From: an uncultured Brevundimonas sp.
Lineage (GTDB): Bacteria; Pseudomonadota; Alphaproteobacteria; Caulobacterales; Caulobacteraceae
Assembly (NCBI GenBank): GCA_946481405.1
Contig: CAMLNY010000123.1
Coordinates: 1-5,455 of the forward strand
DNA: 5,455 nucleotides
Direction: 5' to 3'
The notes under the pieces were generated by a model. It was not told where the DNA came from. It searched no databases and worked only from the letters and a program-made list of their open reading frames with translations. The translations under genes and the position numbers were made by a program. Positions 1 to 5,455 of the stretch are shown one piece after another. The stretch's first letter is position 1. Each line of letters starts with the position of its first letter.

Positions 1-1346
1 TGCTCTCCCTCGCCACCCGCGCCACGACCCGCGATCTTCTGACCTTGGCGTGGCCAGTGGTGCTGGCGCGCATCGGCATCATGACCATGGGGCTGACCGA
101 CGCCATCGTCGTCGGCAACTACGCCGCGCGGGAGTTGGCCTTCCATTCGCTGGCCTGGGCGCCGCACTCGATCATCGTCGTGACGGCCGTCGGCCTGCTG
201 TTCGGGGTTCAGGTGATGACCGCCCGCTTCCTCGGCGAAGGCCGCAGGGAAGAGGTCGGGGCGGTGCTGAGACGCGGCATCGTCTATGCGCTCCAGCTCG
301 GGATCGCCGCCTGTATCGCCCTGATCTTCATCGGCCCGTGGCTGCTGCGCCAGATCCATCTGGAAGCCGGTCTGGCCGAGGGCGCGGGTCCGGCCCTGAT
401 CGTGCTGGCCCTGTCCATGCCCGCCTATCTGGTCTCGGTGGCGGCCCAGTTCTTCCTTGAGGCGCTGGGCAAGCCCAAGCCCGGCATGGTCGCCATGTGG
501 GTCGCCAACGGGGTCAATCTGGCGCTCAACCTGCTGCTGGTGCCGGACCTGCTGGGCCTCGGCCTGCACGGGGCGACGGCGTCCTGCTGGGCGACTTTCT
601 CGGCCCGGGCGGCGCTGGCGATCTTCCTCGTGATTTACATCGTCCGCCTGCCCGAGGCGCGGGCGCTCGGCGTCTTCTCCAAACCGAAGCCGGACCCCCG
701 GACCGCCGCCGAGCAACGCAAGGTCGGCTATGGCGGCGGCTCGTCCTATTTCATCGAAGTCGCGGCCTTCGCGGCCATGACCTTCATCGCCGGCCAGCTG
801 GGGACCAATGAGACGGCCGCCTGGGCCGTGGTGCTGAACATCTCGGCGGTGGTCTTCATGATCCCCATGGGCCTGTCCTCGGCGACGGCGGTTCTGGTCG
901 GCCGGGCCTATGGGGCGGGGGATGGTCCCGCCGTGCTGCGGTCCGGTCTCGTCGGTCTCGGCGTCGTCATCGCGCTGAGCCTGATCGTCATGGTCGTGGT
1001 CTGGCCCAATGCCAGCCTGTTCGTCGGCGCCTACAACCGCGATGCGGCGCTTTTGGCCATCGCCGCGCCGGCGGTCGCCCTGTCGACCCTGTTCTTCATG
1101 GCCGACGGGATGCAGGTCGTGGCGGCCCAGGCCAACCGGGCGGCCGGCGACGTCTGGTGGCCGACCATCATCCACTTCGGCGCCTATGGCGGGGTGATGA
1201 TGCCGCTGGGCTGGGTGCTGGCGCACCGGGTCGGGGTCGACGGTCTGGTCTGGGCCGTCATCATCGCCAGTCTGGTCTCGTCTACCCTTCTGACAGCGCG
1301 CTTCGTCCGCATCGCGCGGAGGATTGGCGTCACGGCCTCTGCGTGA
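1..1346 (+). CDS. MATE-family multidrug/toxin efflux transporter (5' end off window)
   Basis: Probable inner-membrane antiporter of the MATE family, which exports cationic drugs or metabolites in exchange for H+ or Na+. The reading frame is open from base 3 (LSLATRATTRDLLTLAWPVV...), so the TTG at 45 is not the true start; about 447 residues are visible and only roughly ten should be missing from the usual 450-470. Most of the protein is hydrophobic and consistent with about 12 membrane helices in two MatE halves, with a charged cytoplasmic linker (KPKPDPRTAAEQRK, bases ~681-722) between them. Family-like signatures are LARIGIMTMGLTDAIVVG in helix 1, FLEALGKPKPG in the first half, and a degenerate second-half counterpart MADGMQVVAAQANRAAGD (bases ~1098-1151). 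The sequence alone does not show substrate or coupling ion. The 3' end overlaps the convergent VOC gene by 17 bp, leaving no room for a conventional terminator. No frameshift was seen. The family call is confident; the substrate is unknown. Confidence 0.9.
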   Translation, partial: LSLATRATTRDLLTLAWPVVLARIGIMTMGLTDAIVVGNYAARELAFHSLAWAPHSIIVVTAVGLLFGVQVMTARFLGEGRREEVGAVLRRGIVYALQLGIAACIALIFIGPWLLRQIHLEAGLAEGAGPALIVLALSMPAYLVSVAAQFFLEALGKPKPGMVAMWVANGVNLALNLLLVPDLLGLGLHGATASCWATFSARAALAIFLVIYIVRLPEARALGVFSKPKPDPRTAAEQRKVGYGGGSSYFIEVAAFAAMTFIAGQLGTNETAAWAVVLNISAVVFMIPMGLSSATAVLVGRAYGAGDGPAVLRSGLVGLGVVIALSLIVMVVVWPNASLFVGAYNRDAALLAIAAPAVALSTLFFMADGMQVVAAQANRAAGDVWWPTIIHFGAYGGVMMPLGWVLAHRVGVDGLVWAVIIASLVSSTLLTARFVRIARRIGVTASA

Positions 1347-1719
1347 AGCAGACCCGGTTGCCGTCGGGATCGTCGGCGACGAACTCCCTCGTGCCCCACG
1401 TCTGGTCGGTCGGGCCCTGATGGATGGGCGAGTCCGGCTTGTGTGATCCGTCGAGGCCCCGCGTTCGTAACCGCTCGAAGTCCGCGTCGATCGTGTCGGT
1501 CAGGACGGTGAACGAGCTTCCGAACGCGCCGTCGCCGGAATGGCTGGACAGGTGCAGTTCCTCGCCGCCCCGGGTCAGGATGCAGAAGGCCGGATCGGCG
1601 GGCTCCGGCCAGACGCCGACGAGCTCGAAATCCAGCACCTCCGTATAGAAGGCGATCGAGCGCTGGATGCGGCTGGATTTGACGACGGGGATGATCGGCA
1701 CGGCGCGGCTCCGGATCAT
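1330..1719 (-). CDS. VOC/glyoxalase-superfamily protein, bleomycin-resistance-protein-like
   Basis: Small soluble protein of 129 residues with the paired beta-alpha-beta-beta-beta layout of the vicinal oxygen chelate superfamily. Family-like features are VPIIPVV at the first strand, the SIAFYTEVLDFEL helix (residues 21-33), EELHLSSH (53-60, with candidate ligand His56), and the C-terminal WGTREFVADDPDGNR (108-122), where Glu112 is the usual last metal or substrate position. This resembles bleomycin-resistance/glyoxalase-like members that bind a ligand or carry out metal-dependent chemistry; the actual substrate cannot be told. The ATG at 1719 has no clear Shine-Dalgarno. A GTG at codon 7 (bases 1701-1699) has GGAG seven bases upstream and would give 123 residues beginning exactly at the first beta strand, so the start may be 1701. 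The gene is divergent from metG across a 69-bp gap and convergent with the MATE gene. The fold is confident, the function weak. Confidence 0.85.
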   Translation of the reverse strand: MIRSRAVPIIPVVKSSRIQRSIAFYTEVLDFELVGVWPEPADPAFCILTRGGEELHLSSHSGDGAFGSSFTVLTDTIDADFERLRTRGLDGSHKPDSPIHQGPTDQTWGTREFVADDPDGNRVCFTQRP

Positions 1720-1730
1720 GGCGGGGCAGG

Positions 1731-1759
1731 GTGACGCCGCGCCTGCGCCACTCTATATC
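1731..1759 (+). promoter_or_regulatory. Candidate housekeeping sigma promoter of metG
   Basis: GTGACGC at 1731-1737 and TCTATATC at 1752-1759 are separated by 14 bases. The Caulobacter crescentus sigma-73 consensus as I recall it is TTGACGS-N10-14-GCTANAWC; this site matches 6 of 7 and 7 of 8 positions with permitted spacing. Transcription would start near 1766, giving a short leader of about 22 bases before the metG ATG at 1789. The core CTATAT reads ATATAG on the other strand, so it might also contribute to a promoter for the divergent VOC gene, but I saw no good -35 there. The match is seen by eye and has not been tested statistically. Confidence 0.55.
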
Positions 1760-1788
1760 CCACGGCTTCCTCGAACGACCGGAAAACC

Positions 1789-3492
1789 ATGGCCCGCATT
1801 CTGATCACCTCGGCGCTGCCGTACATCAACGGCATCAAGCATCTGGGGAATCTCGCGGGCTCCATGCTGCCGGCGGACGTCTTCGCCCGGTTCAAGCGGG
1901 CGCAGGGGCATGAGACGCTCTACATCTGCGCCACCGACGAGCACGGCACGCCCGCCGAGCTGGCCGCCGCCGCCGCGGGTCAGGACGTCCAGACCTATTG
2001 CGATGAACAACACGAGATCCAGAAGGCCGCCGGGGCCGCCTTCGGCCTGAGCTACGACTGGTTCGGCCGGTCGTCGAAAGCGCCGAACCGTCGCCTGACC
2101 CAGCATTTCGCCAAGGTGCTGGAGGAGAACGGCCTGATCGAGGAACGCGTCGACCGGATGATCTATTCGATCGATGATGCCCGCTTCCTGCCCGACCGTT
2201 ACGTCGAGGGGACCTGCCCCCACTGCGGCCACGTCGGCGCGCGCGGCGACCAGTGCGACAACTGCGGCCGCCTGCTGGATCCGACCGATCTGATCGCGCC
2301 CTATTCGTCCGTGTCGGGCTCGACCAACCTTGAGGTTCGCGACACCCGCCACCTTTATCTGCTGCAGACGAAGCTCGAAGACCGCATCCGCGACTGGATC
2401 AACTCGAAGGCTGACTGGCAGACGTTGGCGCGGTCCATCGCGTTGAAGCATCTCGATGAGGGCCTGATCGACCGGGGCATCACCCGCGACCTGAAGTGGG
2501 GCGTGCCGGTGGTCGGTCCCGATGGCGGGCCGCGTCGGGGCATGGAGGGCAAGGTCTTCTACGTCTGGTTCGACGCCCCCATCGAATACATCGGCGCGAC
2601 AGAGGAATGGGCCGAGGCGAACGGCCGGACCTGGCGCGACTGGTGGCGCACGGACCAGGGCGCCGAGGACGTCCGCTACGTCCAGTTCATGGGCAAGGAC
2701 AACGTCGCCTTCCACACCGTCAGCTTCCCGGCGACCATCCTCGGCTCCGGCGAGCCGTGGAAGACCGTCGACCAGCTGAAGGCCTTCAACTGGCTGAACT
2801 GGTACGGCGGCAAGTTCTCGACCAGCCAGAAGCGCGGCGTCTTCATGGACCAGGCGCTGGAGCTGCTGCCCGCCGACTACTGGCGCTGGCACCTGACCGC
2901 CTATGGACCGGAAGGGTCGGACGCGGCCTTTACCTGGGAACAGTTCCAGTCGACGACGAACAAGGATCTGGCCGACGTGCTGGGCAATTTCGTCAACCGC
3001 ATCGTCAAGTTCGCCGAGTCGAAATTCGACGGCGTCGTGCCGGAGGGCGGCGAGCCCGGGCCGCTGGAGATCAAGCTGGAGTCCGACGTGCGCGCCGGTC
3101 TCGCCGAGGCGACCGAAGCGTTCGAGGCGATGGAGTTCCGCAAGGCCTGTCAGGCCCTGCGCGCCGTCTGGGTGCTGGGCAACGAGTATCTGCAGGAAGC
3201 CGCACCCTGGACAGCGTTCAAGACGGATGTGGACCGCGCCGCCGTCGGCGTGCGCACCGGCCTGAACCTGGTGGCCCTGTTCGCCCGCATCGCCGCGCCG
3301 GTCATGCCTTTCTCGGCGGAGAAGATCGCCGCCGCCGTGGGGGAGACGGATCTGAGCTGGCCGGCTCCGGACGAGGCCATCCTCGACCGCCTGCCGCGCG
3401 GCCAGAAGGTCGCCGCCGCCGAGGTCCTGTTCAGGAAGATCGAGGACGTTCAGGTCGCCGAATGGTCGGAGCGGTTCGGAGGGGCGCAGTGA
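1789..3492 (+). CDS. metG: Methionine--tRNA ligase (MetRS), eukaryote/archaea-like core type
   Basis: Cytoplasmic class I synthetase that activates methionine with ATP and charges elongator and initiator tRNA-Met. It has 567 residues. Motifs in order: [11 protein letters not shown] (11-21, HLGN as the HIGH motif), ATDEHG (48-53), a zinc knuckle C143-x2-C146-x9-C156-x2-C159 in the connective domain, [10 protein letters not shown] (231-240), [13 protein letters not shown] (259-271), [11 protein letters not shown] (300-310) and KFSTS (342-346) in the KMSKS position. In the helical anticodon-binding domain, Asn400, Arg404 and Trp474 (in AAPW) align with the E. coli anticodon readers Asn391, Arg395 and Trp461. 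The C-terminal EMAP/Arc1p-like tRNA-binding domain of the longer E. coli enzyme (677 residues) is absent. The ATG at 1789 gives the expected [12 protein letters not shown] start, preceded by a weak CGGA. The stop overlaps the start of the downstream oxygenase gene. Identification is certain; the unusual KFSTS loop is discussed in the findings. Confidence 0.97.
   Translation: MARILITSALPYINGIKHLGNLAGSMLPADVFARFKRAQGHETLYICATDEHGTPAELAAAAAGQDVQTYCDEQHEIQKAAGAAFGLSYDWFGRSSKAPNRRLTQHFAKVLEENGLIEERVDRMIYSIDDARFLPDRYVEGTCPHCGHVGARGDQCDNCGRLLDPTDLIAPYSSVSGSTNLEVRDTRHLYLLQTKLEDRIRDWINSKADWQTLARSIALKHLDEGLIDRGITRDLKWGVPVVGPDGGPRRGMEGKVFYVWFDAPIEYIGATEEWAEANGRTWRDWWRTDQGAEDVRYVQFMGKDNVAFHTVSFPATILGSGEPWKTVDQLKAFNWLNWYGGKFSTSQKRGVFMDQALELLPADYWRWHLTAYGPEGSDAAFTWEQFQSTTNKDLADVLGNFVNRIVKFAESKFDGVVPEGGEPGPLEIKLESDVRAGLAEATEAFEAMEFRKACQALRAVWVLGNEYLQEAAPWTAFKTDVDRAAVGVRTGLNLVALFARIAAPVMPFSAEKIAAAVGETDLSWPAPDEAILDRLPRGQKVAAAEVLFRKIEDVQVAEWSERFGGAQ
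3478..3491 (+). promoter_or_regulatory. Ribosome binding site and overlapping GTGA start/stop of the oxygenase gene
   Basis: GGAGGGG at 3478-3484 lies just upstream of GTG at 3489-3491; GGAGG to GTG is 6 bases. The GTG shares the sequence GTGA with the metG stop codon TGA at 3490-3492. This fixes the start of the downstream gene, which has no ATG near its N-terminus, and it is the classic arrangement for translational coupling. The reading frame stays open upstream inside metG, but only as a shadow frame. Confidence 0.8.
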
Positions 3493-4202
3493 GGCCCGCG
3501 CTGGCGGATCATTCGCCGGCGACCCTTTCGGCCGTTCGGGACCGGCTGGCCGCGACCGGCCGCGCCCAGCTGCACAACCTCCTGACCGACACCTACGCCG
3601 CCCACCTGCGAGCCGAGGCCGACGCCGCCGACTACAATGTCGTCACCCGCCGCTCGACTGGCCATGTCGATCTGCCGGCCGCCTGGCTCCATTCGTTGGA
3701 GCCGAGGCAGCGGCAGGCGCTGGGCGAGACGGTGCAGGCCTCGGCCACGGACCAGTTCCAGTATCTGTTCGACAACCACCCGATCTACGACATGGCCGAA
3801 GCCGGGAACGCCGCCCCGGTCTGGGCCGATCTGGTCGCCTTCCTGAACGGCGAGGCCTTTCTGTCGCTTGTGCGTGACGCGACGGGCGAGCCGCGCATCG
3901 CCATGGCCGACGCGCAGGTGACCCGCTTCCGCAAGGGGCATTTCCTCACCGAGCACGACGACACGGCCGAAGGGAAGAACCGCTACTACGCCTGGGTGCT
4001 GGGGCTGACGCCCGGCTGGCGCATCGACTGGGGCGGACTGCTGGCCTTCCACGACGGGGAAGGGAACGTCGCCGAGGCCTTCACTCCGCGCTTCAACACC
4101 CTGAACCTGCTGAAAGTGCCCGCGCCCCATTCGGTGACGCAGGTGGCCTTGTCGGCCGGGGCCGACCGGATCTCGGTCACCGGCTGGCTTCGCGGCGTCT
4201 GA
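3489..4202 (+). CDS. 2-oxoglutarate/Fe(II) dioxygenase, prolyl-hydroxylase-like (Tpa1/OGFOD1-like fold)
   Basis: Predicted cytoplasmic non-haem iron oxygenase of 237 residues that would hydroxylate a substrate while decarboxylating 2-oxoglutarate. The double-stranded beta-helix motifs are complete: His156-x-Asp158 in FLTEHDD and distal His214 in [10 protein letters not shown] form the iron facial triad, and Arg227 in RISVTGW, 13 residues later, is placed to bind 2-oxoglutarate. Between them, [12 protein letters not shown] and WGGLLAF match the core strands of the P4Hc/COG3751 type of proline hydroxylases. The N-terminal 130 residues are mostly helical with no signal peptide. Eukaryotic relatives Tpa1/OGFOD1 hydroxylate a proline of ribosomal protein uS12, and a Pseudomonas prolyl hydroxylase (PPHD) acts on EF-Tu; the coupling to metG makes a translation-related protein substrate plausible, but this is inference. 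The GTG start overlaps metG by 4 bp. The stop directly abuts that of the convergent gene. The fold call is strong, the substrate unknown. Confidence 0.88.
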   Translation: MRPALADHSPATLSAVRDRLAATGRAQLHNLLTDTYAAHLRAEADAADYNVVTRRSTGHVDLPAAWLHSLEPRQRQALGETVQASATDQFQYLFDNHPIYDMAEAGNAAPVWADLVAFLNGEAFLSLVRDATGEPRIAMADAQVTRFRKGHFLTEHDDTAEGKNRYYAWVLGLTPGWRIDWGGLLAFHDGEGNVAEAFTPRFNTLNLLKVPAPHSVTQVALSAGADRISVTGWLRGV

Positions 4203-4652
4203 CTACTCGAACAGGGCGTTCGGCGCGCCGTATTCGTCGTGCCAGCCCAGCCAGGCCACGTCGGTCGGGCCGATGACGTGCACGACCACGGTCCAGCGCC
4301 CGCCCTGTCGACGCAGCAGGCCGTAGGTCGCCGGGCCATCGAAGACGCCTTCCGCGATCGCCTCGGCATAGCCGGCCCTGGCGAAGTCGATGGGGCGCCC
4401 GCCGGGGGCCTGGACCTCGCCGGCGTAGAAGGCCCAGTCGCCCTGCACCTTCAGCTGGTCGACGACGAACAGCACCGGCTGGTCCAGCTCGGCCTCGACC
4501 GGTCCGCGCAGGGCGTCCAGCAGGGTGCGGCGCAAGGGGTCGCCCACCGGCACGGACCGGACCGCGCCTTGTGAGATGGCGACTGGCGATGCGGGCCCTG
4601 CGCCCGGCGTGACCGGAGCGGTGAGAAGCGTGGCGATCAGAAACAGGCTCAT
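4203..4652 (-). CDS. Small probable exported protein of unknown function
   Basis: This encodes 149 residues. The N-terminus (MSLFLIATLLTAPVTPGAGP) is hydrophobic followed by a Pro/Ala-rich stretch, like a signal peptide, with possible cleavage near residues 21-25; there is no positive charge in the n-region, so export is likely but not sure. The mature part starts at VGDPLRRTLLDALRG (36-50), then DQPVLFVVDQLKVQGDWAF (57-75), RPIDFARAGYAEAI (86-99), LLRRQGGRWTVV (112-123) and IGPTDVAWLGW (127-137). I recall this pattern from uncharacterised alphaproteobacterial proteins, with no known role. It has no cysteines, so it is not a lipoprotein. The ATG at 4652 has GGAG six bases upstream. It follows the TerC-like gene after 26 bp on the same strand, so the two probably share a transcript, suggesting an envelope role linked to that membrane protein. 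It is a convincing gene; the function is not recognised. Confidence 0.8.
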   Translation of the reverse strand: MSLFLIATLLTAPVTPGAGPASPVAISQGAVRSVPVGDPLRRTLLDALRGPVEAELDQPVLFVVDQLKVQGDWAFYAGEVQAPGGRPIDFARAGYAEAIAEGVFDGPATYGLLRRQGGRWTVVVHVIGPTDVAWLGWHDEYGAPNALFE

Positions 4653-4672
4653 GGCGGTCTCCAGAGGCCGCC
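4653..4672 (-). promoter_or_regulatory. Hairpin covering the ribosome binding site of the exported-protein gene
   Basis: Read on the minus strand, the 26-bp gap holds GGCGGCCTCTGGAGACCGCC immediately before the ATG. GGCGG (4672-4668) pairs perfectly with CCGCC (4657-4653), followed inward by one C-A mismatch and a possible CTC/GAG extension. The GGAG Shine-Dalgarno (4662-4659) lies within the inner stem/loop. The structure begins 6 bases after the stop codon of the TerC-like gene, so a terminating ribosome could open it. There is no T-tract, so it is not an intrinsic terminator. Confidence 0.45.
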
Positions 4673-4678
4673 GCGCGG

Positions 4679-5455
4679 TCAGTGCGCCTTGGCCGGTTCC
4701 GGCGAGGTTACGGTCTGGGCCGGCGGGGCGGAAGCCGGCGCGGTCGTCGCGTCAGGCGATGTCAGGGGTTCGCCGGCGCCCGGCAGTTCGGACTCCTCGC
4801 TGCGCACGCCCTGCTGGAACTTGTCGACCTCATAGGGCGAGATGTCGAGGAAGGCCGGGGCCGCGGCGTTGAACGGCTCCAGATTGCCGGTCCGCACCAC
4901 AACCGAACGATAGCCGTCCCAGATCATGTGCAGGGCGACATACAGGACGATGACCAGACCGACGTAGCCGATCCAGCGGTAGCGGTTCAGCAGCTTGGCG
5001 ATGAAGGTCGCGGCCACGCCCATCAGCCCGATCGACAGCACGAGGCCGAAGACCATGATCCACGGATGCTCGTGCGCCGCCCCGGCCACGGCCAGCACAT
5101 TGTCCAGCGACATGGTCACGTCTGCGATCATGATCTGAAGCAAGGCCGCGCCGAAGGTCTTGCGCTTGATGCCCAGCTCTTCCGGCGTCGGTCCCTGACC
5201 GTGCTCGATGGCCAGAGCGAGTTCGAGTTCCTTCTGCGCCTCGGCCTGATCGTGGGTCGCCTGTTCGCGCAGCTCGCGCCACATCTTCCAGCAGACCCAC
5301 AGCAGCAGGACTCCGCCCGCCAGCAGCAGGCCGACGATCGCCAGAAGCTGCACCGTGACAAGGGCGAAGACGATGCGCAGCACCACGGCGGCGGCCAGAC
5401 CGACCAGAATCGCCTTGCGGCGCTGTTCGACCGGGAGGGCGGCGGCGACCGCCTC
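4679..5455 (-). CDS. TerC/YjbE-family integral membrane protein (5' end off window)
   Basis: Inner-membrane protein of the TerC superfamily; some members (Alx in E. coli, TerC homologues in Bacillus) export manganese or supply it to exported enzymes. The frame is open to the window edge (EAVAAALPVEQRRKAILVG...), so the GTG at 5386 is internal and 258 residues are visible; the first helix with its Asp-Asn motif should lie just outside. Visible membrane helices are near residues 15-36, 38-58, 103-127, 132-156 and 161-182, numbered from the edge. A charged cytoplasmic linker (60-98) precedes the third. The conserved acidic helix reads ADVTMSLDNVLAVAGAA (111-127), with Asp112, Asp118 and Asn119 as likely metal-site residues; it is diagnostic for the YjbE subgroup. 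The last 65 residues form a Pro/Ala/Ser/Thr-rich, probably disordered tail, longer than I would expect for the core family. Metal specificity is inferred. It is the upstream gene of a pair with the small exported protein. Confidence 0.9.
   Translation of the reverse strand, partial: EAVAAALPVEQRRKAILVGLAAAVVLRIVFALVTVQLLAIVGLLLAGGVLLLWVCWKMWRELREQATHDQAEAQKELELALAIEHGQGPTPEELGIKRKTFGAALLQIMIADVTMSLDNVLAVAGAAHEHPWIMVFGLVLSIGLMGVAATFIAKLLNRYRWIGYVGLVIVLYVALHMIWDGYRSVVVRTGNLEPFNAAAPAFLDISPYEVDKFQQGVRSEESELPGAGEPLTSPDATTAPASAPPAQTVTSPEPAKAH

Noticed and set aside
45..47. TTG as the start of the MATE transporter
   Set aside because: The frame continues to the left edge with family-like residues (ATRATTRDLLTLA), so the true start is outside the window.
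2212..2269. Possible separate zinc-finger element (four cysteines)
   Set aside because: It is the normal zinc knuckle in the connective domain of methionyl-tRNA synthetase.
1753..2892. 379-codon open frame on the minus strand opposite metG
   Set aside because: It lies wholly antisense to a certain gene, has no recognisable domain, and long antisense frames are expected in GC-rich coding DNA where third-position G/C suppresses stop codons.
2496..3488. Upstream extension of the oxygenase frame through the second half of metG, making a 568-residue protein
   Set aside because: The extension is arginine/glycine-rich shadow sequence of metG with no domain; real homology starts after the GTG at 3489, which has a strong ribosome binding site.
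3450..4130. 226-codon minus-strand frame opposite the oxygenase gene
   Set aside because: Its composition is typical of a shadow frame, it has no domain, and it overlaps a gene with complete catalytic motifs.
5384..5386. GTG as the start of the TerC-like protein
   Set aside because: The frame is open to the right edge and encodes LPVEQRRKAILVG, the usual segment before the second helix of this family.
1..5455. Mobile elements, CRISPR repeats, tRNA genes, toxin-antitoxin or defence genes
   Set aside because: No transposase, direct-repeat array, tRNA-like cloverleaf or paired small toxin/antitoxin frames were seen; base composition looks uniform by eye across the window.

Overview
The window is a compact, very GC-rich (roughly two thirds G+C) stretch of bacterial chromosome. 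The proteins look alphaproteobacterial. A short promoter-like sequence upstream of metG fits the Caulobacter housekeeping sigma-factor consensus, so a Caulobacterales host (Caulobacter or Brevundimonas-like) is the best guess. This rests on recalled family resemblance and codon style, not on a database search. I see no mobile element, CRISPR array, tRNA, rRNA or phage gene.

Layout: (1) 1-1346, plus strand: a MATE-family efflux transporter that lacks only its extreme N-terminus, which lies off the left edge. (2) 1330-1719, minus strand: a small VOC/glyoxalase-fold protein, convergent with the transporter and overlapping its 3' end by 17 bp. (3) 1789-3492, plus strand: methionyl-tRNA synthetase (metG). 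(4) 3489-4202, plus strand: a 2-oxoglutarate/Fe(II) dioxygenase that starts at a GTG overlapping the metG stop by 4 bp, so the two are almost certainly co-translated. (5) 4203-4652, minus strand: a small, probably exported protein of unknown function, whose stop codon directly abuts the dioxygenase stop. (6) 4679-5455, minus strand: a TerC/YjbE-family membrane protein, cut at its N-terminus by the right edge. It lies upstream of gene 5 in the same operon, 26 bp away. About 98% of the window is coding. The only gene-free spaces are 1720-1788 (divergent promoter region) and 4653-4678 (a hairpin holding a ribosome binding site).

The central pair is the most informative part. The MetRS has the eukaryote/archaea-like core (HLGN instead of HIGH, a single four-cysteine zinc knuckle) and an unusual KFSTS loop in place of KMSKS. 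It is coupled to an oxygenase whose double-stranded beta-helix motifs resemble the Tpa1/OGFOD1 type of prolyl hydroxylase, whose eukaryotic members modify ribosomal protein uS12. The arrangement suggests an oxygen- or iron-dependent modification of the translation machinery made together with MetRS. That link is inference. The TerC-like protein and its exported partner form a second small operon, probably connected with divalent metal (manganese) handling at the membrane. The transporter and VOC protein look like ordinary housekeeping or detoxification genes. No wholly new system is evident.
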